Positions 36,296 to 47,932 are shown, counted from the first letter of the stretch. The stretch is DNA of 64,000 bases from Vitellaria paradoxa (GCA_019916065.1 CM034238.1:33427176-33491175); one strand, 5' to 3'. The notes: generated from the letters alone by a model not told the origin. A program made the numbers and translations.

Positions 36296-36675
36296 AGAAA
36301 GTCCGGTCCGGTTCTTTCTTGAATGTAGCCAAGTGGATCAAGGCAATGGATTGTGAATCTACCACACTCGGGTTCAATCCCCGTCGTTCGCCCATCAATT
36401 TCTTGAGTGAGTCTCTTGCAACCCATGCTGTCTTGCAAGTCTCGTGCTTACGTTACTCTTATTGATGGTTTTATTATCTTGGACCACGAAGACCCCAGTC
36501 GTGCTTCTGCTTTCCATTCCCATCATCATATAAGCTGTCTACGGCAATCTCTCTGTAGCAAGAAGCCCTGTGAAAAGCCATCTCATAGGTGATTACGTCC
36601 TGGGAAAACGATAGAAAGAGCCTTTCTTTTGTAAGCTTTTTTGAAAGTCAAATTGAACTCCACTTTAAAAAACTA
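36296..36675 (+). other. Organelle-derived insert (NUPT/NUMT)
   Basis: The 380-bp insert contains a tRNA-His(GUG) close to the plastid trnH gene (also carried by many plant mitochondrial genomes), followed by about 280 bp of GC-richer DNA unlike its surroundings. The remainder is not recognised as plastid trnH flank, so a mitochondrial source with a plastid-like trnH is possible. The insert interrupts the leader of the Tat/Athila-like element and is bracketed by a 58-bp direct repeat (36238-36295 and 36676-36733). Confidence 0.6.
36319..36392 (+). tRNA. trnH-GUG: Organelle-type tRNA-His(GUG)-like sequence, probably inactive
   Basis: ATGTAGCCAAGTGGATCAAG (D arm), GGATTGTGAATCT (anticodon arm, anticodon GTG) and GGGTTCAATCCCCGTCGTTC (T arm and acceptor 3' strand) match plastid trnH. 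The 5' acceptor strand reads TTGAATG in place of GCGGATG, and the variable region also carries substitutions. The expected G at -1/first positions is lost. In the nucleus it lacks organelle expression signals, so it is best read as a fossil. Confidence 0.7.
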
Positions 36676-36839
36676 AGTTTGCATATTTAACTTAGTTTTT
36701 CTGTTTTCATGTCTTTTTTTTTTAATTTTTACATTTTAATGATGAACATTGATTTCAACGCATGCACGTATGGTTCACCCAACACCGCCCACCCACATAT
36801 TAATTAATTAGCAGAAATTTATGGCGCACATTTTGTTCT

Positions 36840-37980
36840 AGAAACAACACATGTGCTACCTTCATATTTTGGGCATGAGCATGAGGACCCTTGCGTTCAT
36901 CTTGAAAACTATGAGTTGGTTTGCATGCATAGAACAAATGGTTGCATGGATTATGTTTTTATGTTTGATTTTTCCCTATATCTTTGCAGGAGCTTGCTTT
37001 GGATTGGTACTATGCTATTAATTCACCTATTCAGTCTTGGGAGAATTTGTCGAATGCATTTTACTTTCACTTTTCTACCATCTATCAGACATACATCCTC
37101 TAATTTCAATTAAAATCTTTTATCAAAAGAGGGTGATATGCTCTATAAATGTTAGGAAAGGTTCAACAATATTTTACAATCCTACCCAAGCCATCATTTA
37201 GATTTGGTATACATTTTGAGTTGCTTTTTTCATGGCTTGTGTCCAAACATGCACCACACTCTAGATGAAATTTTGGATCTTACACTGGACATGGCACAGC
37301 ACTATCTTGAGTCTTTTTATGAGAACATGAGACTTAGGGGGGATATTGGGCATGACATTGCATCTAACATTTGTGACACTTCACTTGCCAACTCTATATA
37401 CTCATACCTAACACCACTCATAGAGACTGAGTATCATGCTTATGAGATTTCATTTGCATATGATGTCCCCCCTTTTGAGTCTACCATAGAGTCTTACTCT
37501 AACTTAGACACACTCCTTGAGGTTTTTCTAGAAACTTGTCCCCATAACCTTAAGCATTCATCGAGTAACACTTCTTTTGATGGTCCTAAAAGAAATAGTG
37601 TGGGTTTTGAGGATACATTACTTGAGGTTACTACATTAGAGCCCACATACACTTACACTAATTGTTCTAACCCCACATCACCCACTGACACTTTCAAGGC
37701 TGATTGGTCTTTGTTTGATGATGACACACCTTTAGAGACCACTAATTTAAGGGATAGTGCAAGGGAGGAGTCTATGACTCTAATTATTTCGGACTCTCTT
37801 GACCATGTACCTTCTTTTACCCACGCTGAGAGTCCAAAAGACATTAGTCCAGTGTGTGTGGAGTTTGTCACTAATGCATGTTCCTTACCCATCACCACCC
37901 TCGAGCATGATGCTCATCTTAGCCTAATGACTCTAACTATTCTTCAGAGTCTTAATGTAATACATGATATTTATTCTTAG
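36840..37980 (+). pseudogene. Tat/Athila-like gag remnant
   Basis: The reading starts near 36853 (HEDPCVHLENYELVC). After a frame change at about 36988 it shows ELALDWYYAINSPIQSWENL, the usual A-WY-LP-SI-SW pattern of the Retrotrans_gag domain. A second change leads to a 258-codon frame from 37204 with FFHGLCPNMHHTLDEILDLT, matching the F-GL-P pattern, followed by a Ser/Thr/Asp-rich tail without a knuckle. The gypsy element at 37956 interrupts the tail; the reading resumes after 45624. Confidence 0.6.
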
Positions 37981-39983
37981 CTATTTATGTGAATAAATAT
38001 TCATTTTGAGATTCACTTGATTTATTTTATTTTTCCTGAGCTAGGTATAGTTCGAATTGGTAATTGGTTGGACAATGGGCCAAGGGCCTAGCTCCCTTAC
38101 TTTTCTTTTTTTTTTTCCTTTCTTATTTTTTTTCCTTTTTCTTTTGCTTGGCTCGGTTGCCAAGAGAAAAGAAAGAGAAAAAAAGAGAGAAAGAAGAAAT
38201 AGAAGAGAGAGGGGTAGAGAGAGAAAGTGCAATTTGGAGCAGAAGGTTGGCGGATCAGGATAGAATTCGACATTATGAACATCATGATGACGTCCATTTT
38301 CAGTGGTCTGACTTGAAGTGGGAGAAATTGACTTTTGAAGGTTGGGAGCTCAATCGATTTTCTTGGTTTTTCTTCTTTTCTATTTTGATTCGAGGTAGGT
38401 GGGACTTATATTCGTATTCTAGATGTTGTTAGGATGATTTTGGTATATATATATATATATATATATAATGCTTGATATGGTTAAAAATTATGTGATTTGT
38501 GCATATATATACGTATGAATGTTGTTATATATGTGCATATAAGTGTGAATATCTTGCATATATTTGAGTTATTCTTTGATTAAGTGTTGAAGGAACATGT
38601 GATTTATGTGTTTATATATGAGATATTGTTGAGATTAAAGCTTCAAATGGTGACTTGGGGTGATTCGGGGCTGATTTCGTCTAAAACGAACCTAGGAATC
38701 GAACACTGGGCTTCGGTGTCCAAACTGGCCGATTAGGGTGTCCGGAGTGGTTGGTAAAGGTGTCCAGCAATAGCATGGTGGATTTTTAGGAAAGTGTAAA
38801 AATTAGTTTTTAATTATATTTTGTACCCAAACTAAATTACTATGGATTTCTAACGAAGGAATAAACCCCAAATCATCATCAAGCCAAATGAAAATTTATT
38901 TTAAATTTGAGAAGATATTTAATTGGATGATTGAGCATATTATATGCATGGGGTTGGAGTGGTATCATCCTTTTGTGTTGTGACTAATGATTTGTTGAGA
39001 ATGCTATATTTAAATTGTGACATGCCGAGGCATGGGTTATATATATAGACGGGATCCATGATTTGAGAAAAATAATAAAATGAGATTTTGGAAATACTAG
39101 ATGATCCCCAGTCGATATATATGACTAGAACTTAGTCATTTGGAGTTGAGATGTTAATTATAAGATTTTCTCTTAACTGTAGCCATACCTCATTTAAAAT
39201 AAGCAGATGCTTGACTAAGGGTGTAACACAGTTTTCTAGTAGAAGGGCTGGGGGTGTAACACGGTATCTCTGAGTCTTACACCAATGGGGGGTGTAACGC
39301 AGTTCCAGATTGGATATATATATACATTGAGATATACGTTTTTCGTGAACATAAACGGTACGGTTGGTGACCTCATGCCCAGTGCTAAACGTCACCCATC
39401 CCAGGATAAGGTTGGGGATTGATGGAGATTAGAAAATCGCATTGGTCATTGCATCGCATCTCATGTGCATTATTATATCTTATTTTAATTGATATTATTG
39501 TGAGTTATACTATGTATTTGAATACTGTTCATTCTTGCACATTTGCACGGTTCTATCTACTGGGCAAGTTTGCTCATCTTATTCAAATTACAGTTGATCC
39601 GGCAAGGGCAGGGAGTAGCCACGCAGAGCTGAGTTGAGACTAATGGATTGACCTAATATGTGATTTATTTATATATGGATGATTGTATTTTTATTTGTGC
39701 GACTCAGGGTGTGGGTTCCAAATTCATTATATATGATATTGCATTATTATTGATGATGTTTATTCGGCTGTATAAGCCCTGGATTAAGTCATCGAGGTGT
39801 GACATTGAATTTATCATGATAGATGGTATTTTATTTTTTAATATGGAAATGAGGGACGTGTTTAGTTGCTCTAATGGTTGTTATTATATTATGACTCGAC
39901 TTTGGTACAGGTTTTTAGTTAATTTATTTAGTTCTTATAGTTCTATGCCGTTCGTCCCAGATAATTAAGTTAGGTGTGTGATA
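37956..39983 (+). repeat. Left LTR of the gypsy element
   Basis: Begins TGTAATAC and ends GTGATA. It is shared with the right LTR along its whole length, e.g. ATAGTTCGAATT near 38047 and 43403, and GTGGTGACGTTCATTTT-like words. It carries a pyrimidine tract then a purine tract (38096-38228) and (TA)n near 38447. Confidence 0.85.
38096..38228 (+). repeat. Pyrimidine/purine strand-switch tract in the LTR
   Basis: About 50 nt nearly all C/T, then a short mixed loop containing TTGGCTCGGTTGCCAA, then about 65 nt nearly all A/G. The two halves can pair as an imperfect long hairpin. The right LTR preserves the design at 43448-43567. Open frames through the tract on both strands are artefacts of composition. 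Confidence 0.7.
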
Positions 39984-40067
39984 GTTTGGTATTAGAGCAT
40001 TAGGTTGCATTTACTTTTGGGTCTTGGCTAATAATGCCTATTCGTTTCCATTAAGCAATTATTATTT

Positions 40068-40980
40068 ATTGTTTTGGAATTGATAATGACTATGTTTTGT
40101 CGAATGGCTGGACGTGGTAGAGGTAAACGTTAGAGGGGTCAATCTAGTGGCCAAAATCTTAATGCTCCAAGTGTTAGGCAAGAGGAATTTTATAAGGTAC
40201 CGTTGGCCAATGGTGGTTTTCCACAACCGACATACAAGCAGATGATGTAGTTTATGGAGACCTAGTAGGCCCAGATGCAGGGATTAGGTATATTGGTAGC
40301 AATACCTCTGTCAGGAGACACACCAATCATGAGAATTATCAGTCAATTCGAGAAGTATGATTCCCTTAAGTTCAATAAGGAAGGGGATCTAGTAGAGGCA
40401 GAAAGATGGTTAGAGGAAATTTCTGAGATGATGGAAACTTTGGACATAAAAGGTGATGAGGTTAGAATCAGGTTAGCAGCATGTCAATCTCAAGAAGGTG
40501 TTGTCCATTGGTGGAGGTTCTATAGAAATATTATAAATATTCACACTTTGACTTGGGAAGCATTAAAGAAAGCATTTCTTGAGAGGTTTTTTCCTACAGT
40601 GATGAAGGAGACGAAGGTTCAGGTGTTTCTTGCATTGGCACAAGGGAGCTTATCAGTATAAGAGTATGAGAGAAAATTTACAAAATTGGCTAGATTTGTT
40701 CTACAAATTGTGCCAGATGAGGTGGCAAGGGCTAGGAAATTTTAATGGATATTGAGTCCCTATATTAGGAGACAGATCATTGGGTTGAGGCATCAGACCT
40801 ACTCCGGTGTGGTGGCAGCAACTCTTGCGGTGGAAAGGGATACCATTTACTTTGGGTCTAAGGCTCATGGAGGCCAAGGACAGATTCAGGGACAGAGTGT
40901 GATGCAAAAATATAGTTTTGGTTCTAGACAAAGAAAGGGTAAAGAGAATGCTAGTGGTTCTAGGAGAAGATTTCAGTAAC
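40068..40980 (+). pseudogene. Gypsy gag remnant
   Basis: The reading starts MAGRGRGKR near 40100 and has early stops. A 128-codon open piece at 40275-40661 contains FNKEGDLVEAERWLEEISEM, then GVVHWWRFYRN and TWEALKKAFLERFFP, the Retrotrans_gag domain. After a stop it continues EYERKFTKLARFV and, near 40780, RHQTYSGVVAATLAVERDT. A degenerate knuckle (CYRHNQPGHLIANCPF, second Cys replaced by His) follows near 41115. Confidence 0.75.
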
Positions 40981-41399
40981 ATCAGTAATTTCCCTATTAG
41001 AAGAGGAGTAGTTCTGGTTTGGGATCAGGTTCAGGTTCGTTAGGTTGTTAGCAACGACAACAATTTTAGTCTCTTTAGAGGAGAGGATTTCAGGATCAAT
41101 TTGGACAGAAATTATGCTACAGGCATAATCAACCTGGACACCTGATAGCTAATTGTCCATTTGAGGAGATGCCACAAGGGAGTGTTGAGCCAGGTGCTCA
41201 ACAGATTGGTTCTTATCAAACTCAGCAGTATCCAGTGAGGCCTGCACCACCTATGCAGCAACAATCTATGTAACAAATTCAGCAATTCCAGCAGCCATGT
41301 GGTAGTGGCGGTAACCAGCGAGGGAAGAGTAGAGGTGATGGCAGCTCAGGGAGTCAGAGGATTTAGGGGCGTGCCTATGTACTTGCACAGCAAAATGAG

Positions 41400-43250
41400 A
41401 CTCTAAATGCTTCTGTGATACGTGATACATTTCTTTTGTTTAGCACTTGGGTGTATGTTTTATTTGATACTAACACATCACATTTATTTATTTCCCATGC
41501 TTGTGTGAAGACTTTGGAATTGACACCCGAGAGGTTATAAGAGTCTATGTTAGTAGATTCTCTAACGGGTAGTAGTTCTTTAGTGAATTGGATTTGTAGA
41601 AATTATGTTTTGTGATTAGGCGATCTTCAATTATAGATTGACTTGACAGTTTTGAAAATGAAAGAGTTTGATGTGATTTTGGGAATAGATTGGCTGTCTA
41701 CTTATTAGGTGATAATAGATTGTTACCGTAAGTTGGTGATGGCTATTCTACCTAACGACATTGTGGTTAGGATTTGTAAATGGTACTTATGTTGTTGACA
41801 CGAGTTATTAAGGCTCAAGAGAATGATCAATATTGTTAGAACATAAGGTATTATTTGTCTTCGGGACAGGTAGCTGAGGTTAGAGTTTATCCACAGAAGG
41901 GTATTTAAAATTTAGAGATAAGATTTTTGTGCCTAATTAATGCGGATGGAATTTGGGAAGAGGTATTCTGGGAATTTCACTACTCGAGATTTGCAGTACA
42001 TCCTAGAGGAACTAAAATGTTTAAAGACTTGGGACGTCAGTACTGGTGGAGGGGTATAAAGCCTAATGTGGCGAAATTTGTGTCTCGTTGCTTAACCTGT
42101 CAATAGGTAAAAGTTGAACACCAAAGATTGGCTGGTTTGTTACAACCATTGCTAGTGGCACAGTGGAAATGGGACCATGTAACTATGGATTTTTGTGATA
42201 GGTTTGCCAAGAACTCATAAGAGGCATAACGACATTTGGATAATTATGGACCGATTGACTAAATCAGCTCATTTTCTATATGTTTGGAATAAAAATTTTA
42301 TAGAGGAGCAATGTCAACTCTACATTCGTGAAATTATTTGATTGCATGGTAGACTTTTGTAGATGTTGTCCGACCGATACCCAGTGTTTGCAACACGGTT
42401 TTAACAAAGTTTATAGGAGGGACTAGGAACTCAGTTGTGTTTTAGTATAGTGTCTCATCTGTAGACAGATGGGCAGTCGAACCGAATTATTCAGATTTTA
42501 GAAGACATGCTCAAGTCTTGTGCGCTGACTTTAGGAGAAAATTGGGAAAGCTGTTTGTCATTGATTGAATTTGTGTACAATGACGGTTATCCTACAGGTA
42601 TTGATATGGATCCATATGAGGTTTTGTATGGATGACCTTGCAGATCTCCGTTATGTTGGGCTAAAGTTGGAGAACCTATGACGGTTGGTCTTGATCTGGT
42701 GAGACAGGCATCTGAAAAGATTTACGTGATCCGACAGAGACTTTTGACGGCTTAGATTAAACAGAAGAATTATGTTGAAAAACGAAGATGGCTGTTGGAA
42801 TTTCAGGTCGGTGATTTTATGTTTTTGAAAGTTTCATTGAGGTAGGGTATAGTTCGATTTGGGAAACATGGAAAGCTTTTGCCAATGCATATTGGACCTT
42901 TTAAAATTATTGGGAGAATTGGTGAGGTGGTATACAGGTTAGCGCTTCCTTCACAGTTAGCTTAAATTCATAATGTGTTCCACGTATCTATGTGTCGAAA
43001 GTATATACTGGATCCTTCGAAAATATATAATGGATCCTTCTCACGTGATTAATTGTGAAGAATTGTATATTGAGGAGGATGTGACTTTTGAGAATCTGCC
43101 ACTTCAGATAGAGGACAGGCGTGAACAAGTTTTGTGGGGCAAGACCATTCCCTTGGTTCACGTGTTATGGCGACACCGTGGAGTTGAGGAATCCACTTAG
43201 GAATATGAATCGATGATGCGGTTGAAATACCTATTCCTACTTTCTGATTA
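41400..43250 (+). pseudogene. Gypsy pol remnant: protease and integrase only
   Basis: A protease-like stretch (YVLFDTNTSHLFIS, then GIDWLSTY) lies at 41450-41710 with its DTG-type triad altered to DTN. The sequence then jumps near 41770-41900 to the integrase zinc region (HYSRFAVHPRGTKMFKDLGR, then CLTCQ) and the catalytic-core start (HVTMDF, then DRLTKSAHF near 42250). The C-terminus is FHNVFHVSMC, then EDRREQVLWGKTIPLVHVLW and STWEYE, at 42970-43210. The roughly 2 kb expected to encode reverse transcriptase and RNase H are missing. Stops and frameshifts abound. Confidence 0.75.
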
Positions 43251-43299
43251 AAGTGTGTTATGTAAATTTTAAGAGTGAAATTTTTATAAAGCGGAAGAA

Positions 43300-45624
43300 T
43301 GTAATAGTCGGTATTTATTTTTGGCTATTTATGTGTTATTTTGTGTCAATAAATATTTATTTTGAGATTTAATTGATTTATTTTATTTTTCCTGGGTCCG
43401 GTATAGTTCGAATTAGTAATTGGTTAGACAACTGGGCTAAGGGCCCAGTTTCCTTTCCTTTCTTTTCTTTTCCTTCTCCTTCCTTTTTCTTTTGGTTGGC
43501 TCGATTCCCAAGAGAAAAAAAAAGAAAAAGAGAAAAGAGACAGAAAGAAAAGAGAGGGTAGAGAAAGAAAATGTGATTCAGAGCGGAAGATCGACGGGAT
43601 CGAGGTAGTATTTGACGTCATGAACATCGTGGTGACGTTCATTTTTAGTGGTTTGACCCAAGGTGGGAGAAATCAGCTTTTAAAGGTTAAGAACTCAACC
43701 AGTTTTCTTGTTTTTGTTTTCTTTTCTCTTCATATTCAAGGTAGGTAGGACTTGTATTCATGTTCTAGATGTTGCTAGGATGATTTTGTTATATATATAT
43801 ATTTATATATATGCTTGATTTGGTTGAAAATTTTGTGATTTGTGCATATATATATGTATATGTATGAATGTTGTTTTATATATGTATATAAGTGTGAATA
43901 TCTTGCATATATTTGAGTTATTTTTTGATTAAGTGTTGAAAGAACATGTGATTTATGTGTTTGAGTGTTTGTATATGAGATATTGTTAAGAATGAAGTTT
44001 CAAATGGTGATTTGGGGGTGATTTAGGGCTGGGTTCATTTTAGGAATCGAAGACTGGGCTTTAGTGTTTGAACCAGTTGATTGGGGTGTCCAGAACAGTT
44101 GGTAAGGGTGTCTAGACCGCAGCTTAGGGTGTGGAGACACCAGTATGGCAAATTTTTAGAAAAGTGTAAAAATTAGTTTTTAATTATATTTTTATGCTCA
44201 AACTAAATTATTATAGATTTCTAATTAAGGAATAAACCCCAAATCATCATCAAGCCTAATGAGAATGTATTTTTAATTTAAGAAGATATTTAATAGCATG
44301 ATTAAGCATATCTGTTTGTGTCGTGACTAATGATTGGCTTAGATTACCATATTTAAATTGTGACGTGCCGAGGCACGGGTTATATATATGGATGGGATTT
44401 ATAATTTGAGAAAAATAATAAAATAATGGCTCATTTGGTTTGTTTTTCAATTTTTTGTTTACTGTTTTTGTTTTCTATTTTCTATTTTGAATTCATTTTC
44501 TATTTTACACTTTTAAAACCAAGGAAAAAAACTCAAAACACATTTAGTTACTTGTGTTTTCAAATTTTGTTTTAGAAAACAGAAAATGAGCTTGCACATA
44601 AAATAAAAAATGATAAAAAGTCATTTTGAGCGTTTTTAATCCAAAATAAAGAAAATTTGAAAATAATGAAAATAGAGTATTTTTTGTTTCTTTATTTTGA
44701 GATTTTTAAAGCATAAAATAAAAACAGAAGAATAAACCAAATGCCACCTAAGATTTTGGAATTACTGGATGATCTCCAATCGATATATATAACTAGAACT
44801 TAGCCATTTAGAGTTGGGACATTAATTATGAAATATGATTAAGTAAGGTTCGGACTGCAGTCGGACCTTACTTGAGATAAGCAGATACCTAACTAGGGGC
44901 GTAACATAGTTCTCTAGTGGAAGGGTGAGGGGGTGTAACACGATTCCCTTGAGCGTTACACCAATGGGGTGTAACACGGTTACCAATTCAGTTTATATAT
45001 ACTGAGATATATATTTGCCATGAGCGTAAGTATCACCCGTCTAAGGATAAGGTTGGAGATAGATGGAGATTAGAAAATTGCATTAGCCATTGTATCGCAC
45101 CTCATGTGTATTATTATATCTTGTTTTAGTTGATATTTTTGTGAGTTATACTATGTATTTGATTATTGTTTACTTGTGCAAACTTGCACAGTTCTACTTA
45201 TTGGGCAAGTTTGCTCATCCCATCTATATTACAGGTGATCCACGCGAAGTTAGGGATTAGCCAGCCCTAGAGCTGAGTTGAGACTGATGGATTAACCTAG
45301 CATGTGATTTATTTATATTCGATGATTGAACCTTTATTTGTACAACCCCGGGTCTGGGTCCCAAATTCATTATATATGAGATTGTATTATTTTTGATGAT
45401 GTTTATTTAGTTATATAAGCCTTGGATTGAGTAACCAGGGTGTGACATTGAATTTATCATGATGGATGCTATTTTATTTATTTAATATGGGAATGAGGTA
45501 CGTGTTTAGTTATTCGGATGATTATTATATTGTGACTTGACCTTAGTATATATTTTAACTTAATTTATTTAGTTTCTATGTTCTCATGTCGTCCGTCTCA
45601 GACAATTAAGTTAGCGGCGTGACA
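43300..45624 (+). repeat. Right LTR of the gypsy element
   Basis: Begins TGTAATAGTCGG after the purine tract and ends GCGTGACA. It is about 300 bp longer than the left LTR because of a MITE at 44427-44748. Confidence 0.85.
44427..44748. mobile_element. Tourist-type MITE inside the right gypsy LTR
   Basis: TAA flanks both ends (44424-44426, 44749-44751). Inverted termini are TGGCTCATTTGGTTTGTT and, from the right, GGTGGCATTTGGTTTATT. The left LTR reads straight through the site (AATAAAATGAGATTTTGG), so the insertion came after the LTRs diverged in place. The 322-bp interior is AT-rich with no coding capacity. Confidence 0.75.
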
Positions 45625-47229
45625 CTTAAGACTCATTCTAAGAGCAAAAACATCACTTGACCTGAAGAGTTTTGCATGGCGTTAGTCTCACCCATATCAC
45701 TCATTTGTGCACTTGAGAGTGAGAGTAATACACACCTCTCCTCTCTTGATTTAGTCCCACTTGAGAGTCCTATTTGGGGTTTAGTGACTGATTTGCCAGA
45801 GACCAATCCACCAAAAAAAAAAAAAAAAAAAAAAAAATTCCAAAGATCTCCATAAAACTTCATAAAATTCTAACTTTTAAATCTTCATTAATTTAAAAAA
45901 AATATATATGGAGTTACCATTAAAAAATATAATAAAATTAGCAATCGTGTTGTCCATAAAAAAATGTCAAATAATAATCCTAAAATTCAAAATAAATGCA
46001 TCGTGATTTGGCAAAATTCGTTTGAACGAATTATTTACCATTTGTTTGAACGGATCGATTTTGAACTTTTTGGCACTGTGGTTTGATTTAACTGTTTGGA
46101 GTTAAGAAATTCTCCAAAAAAAAAAAAAAAAAGAACTCTAAAAGTTCACAATTGCCTTATTTTCTTCACAGATTTTAAAAATACAAATGACTAAATACGT
46201 TTTGATCCATTTTTTTTATTTTTAGAAATACAAAATAAAAAATAGGTTCAAAAAGGTATAATAAATTGTTTGGCCTTTTTTTGGGCAAAGTTTGAAGCTC
46301 CAGATGGTCTCTTAACGAACGTTTGGCAATTTCTTTTTTTTTTGAAGTTTTGTAGGTTTTTACAAAATATTGTTTGATAAAAAAGTATGTACTTTTTTTA
46401 TTTGAAATTCTGTCAAATTATTATACATTTTTTAAATTAACTTAATATAGAAAGAAAAAAAAATCAAAAGTTAAAAAATTTAAGATTTTTAAATGCGAAA
46501 AAAAAATCAAACTACCAAAAATTACAATTTTTTTTTTTTTGTTGCTGACGCACTCTAGTACCTGCGGCTTAGGATTCAAATTCTCATTATGCATAAAATC
46601 AAATTAATTAATTCAATACAAACAATTGCTCGTGTTGGCTTTATATATAAGTAAAAATAATTCAAATTTACTCAAGAAAAATATCACATAGATTTTTAAT
46701 AATTTATAGTTTCTTAAAACATAATAAAGCATAATTTTAGATAAAAACGCTTTTTACAAAAATATTTTTACTTCTAACCAACCAACTAACGGACCACCAA
46801 ACTTGTTTGGAATACTAAATTTTAGTTAAAAGAATAAGAAAGAAAGAAAGTAAAATTTAAATTATTGATTATTTGAAATGTGTACTAATATTCTTATCAA
46901 TATTTTGGTGCATATCCATGTAGAAGTAAAGTTAGAATAAATTTACAGTGTTTGTGTTTGTGTTTGTGTTTGTGTTTGTGTTTGTGTTTGAATTAGTGTT
47001 TACTTGCAATCATTTACATCTAATAAGTGAGGTTGAAATTTCGGTATCAATACAAATTTTTTACTTCTTTTTTCTTTATTAACACTCGAAAAGTGTGAAA
47101 GATTAAAAAAAAAGTTTGTAATAATCGAACAAAATTAGAAAAAGTTGAGGGAATTGATAAAAATTAAAAAACAAATAGAAAAAAAAGAAAACATTGTAGG
47201 TTTTTGGAGTGGGCTTGAAGTTATAAAAT
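45625..47229. other. Old repeat-like DNA, no gene
   Basis: 45625-45815 continues the interrupted gag element. A run of about 24 A follows at 45814-45837. The rest is AT-rich with T- and A-runs and a hexanucleotide repeat. No coding, tRNA or MITE boundary could be supported. Confidence 0.45.
46949..46990. repeat. (TGTTTG)n microsatellite
   Basis: Seven tandem hexanucleotide units, visible directly. Confidence 0.9.
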
Positions 47230-47232
47230 TTA

Positions 47233-47587
47233 GGACCCGTTTGGAGGTTTAAAAACTAGTAAAAAAAAATCAAAAGTTATATTTTGTAACTTTTGATGCG
47301 TTTGGTAGAACCACAATCTTTTTATTTTTTTATTTACTATAGTAAAGAATAAAATAAAAAGTTACTACTTTTTTGATTTGTTACAGTAAAAAATATACCA
47401 AATATACAAAAAATTACTATTTTTTTGATTTGCTATAGTAAAAAAATTACCAAATACTTAAAAGTTATAAAAAATGCTAAAAATATACTTTGCTTCACTA
47501 AACGTATAAAAAATGTAACTAAAAAAATATATAAAAAAATACCAAAAATTTTAATTTTCTCTCTTGTTTTTAAATCTCCAAACGGCT
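47233..47587. mobile_element. MITE with 24-bp terminal inverted repeats
   Basis: The left end GACCCGTTTGGAGGTTTAAA and the right end (reverse-complemented) AAGCCGTTTGGAGATTTAAA are inverted copies over about 24 bp. The interior of about 350 bp is A/T-rich. Flanking trinucleotides are TTA and TCA, so the target duplication has probably mutated at one base. It lies 0.7 kb upstream of ATG2. Confidence 0.6.
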
Positions 47588-47790
47588 TCTCAGTAAGAAT
47601 TTAAAACAAACGCTTAACACGTGGGTTTGACTTGGCAAAAGACGTCGGTAACCCATGCCCAAGTCCGGTGGGGTCCAGGGGTCGAACAATGGTTACAAGA
47701 AAACGTTCGCTGCACGAACAAGTCCCCAAGCGCACTTTAACCGGTTCAGGGTCTGTTTCGATTTTTTATTTTTTATTTTTTGATAATTAA

Positions 47791-47932
47791 GGGCTCGTTT
47801 GGAGCCTCAAATAAAATTAAAAAATTTTAAAAAATTTTAAAATTTTTTAAATTTCCTCAATTACATTTTGTCACTTATCAATCCAATTCATTAATTTTTT
47901 TTGGTTTTATTTGGGACTCCAAACAAGAAGTG
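47791..47932. mobile_element. Short Tourist-type MITE with TAA duplication
   Basis: TAA at 47788-47790 and 47933-47935. The left terminus is GGGCTCGTTTGGAGCCTCAA and the right one, reverse-complemented, is CACTTCTTGTTTGGAGTCCC. They match over the GTTTGGAGYCYCAAATAAAA core. At 142 bp it is the smallest of the family here and lies about 330 bp upstream of the ATG2 start codon, in or near its promoter. Confidence 0.6.

Larger units (their letters stand above)
36238..36733. repeat. 58-bp direct duplication flanking the organelle insert
   Basis: AGTTTGCATATTTAACTTAG and the following words TTTTTCTGTTTTCATGT and AATTTTTACA occur at 36238-36295 and again at 36676-36733, with a single clear difference (GTAT against GTCT) and possible T-run length drift. 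The insert lies exactly between the copies. Confidence 0.75.
37956..45624 (+). mobile_element. Ty3/gypsy element (Tekay/Del-like) lacking reverse transcriptase
   Basis: Flanked by the target duplication CTTAA (37951-37955, 45625-45629). LTRs are 37956-39983 and 43300-45624 (about 2.0 kb each; the right one is longer because of a MITE). A primer-site-like TTTGGTATTAGAGCA lies at 39985-39999 and a purine tract AAAGCGGAAGAA abuts the right LTR. The interior is only about 3.3 kb: gag, a degenerate knuckle and protease, then directly integrase and a C-terminal chromodomain-like end. Reverse transcriptase and RNase H are absent. It is inserted in an older gag remnant in the same orientation. LTR divergence is considerable, so the insertion is not recent. 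Confidence 0.85.

Noticed and set aside
36319..36392. A functional nuclear tRNA-His gene
   Set aside because: The body is of organelle type, the acceptor 5' strand is mutated and the locus lies in organelle-derived DNA.
38041..38432. Overlapping open frames on both strands in the gypsy LTR
   Set aside because: They arise from the pyrimidine/purine tract; no protein features.
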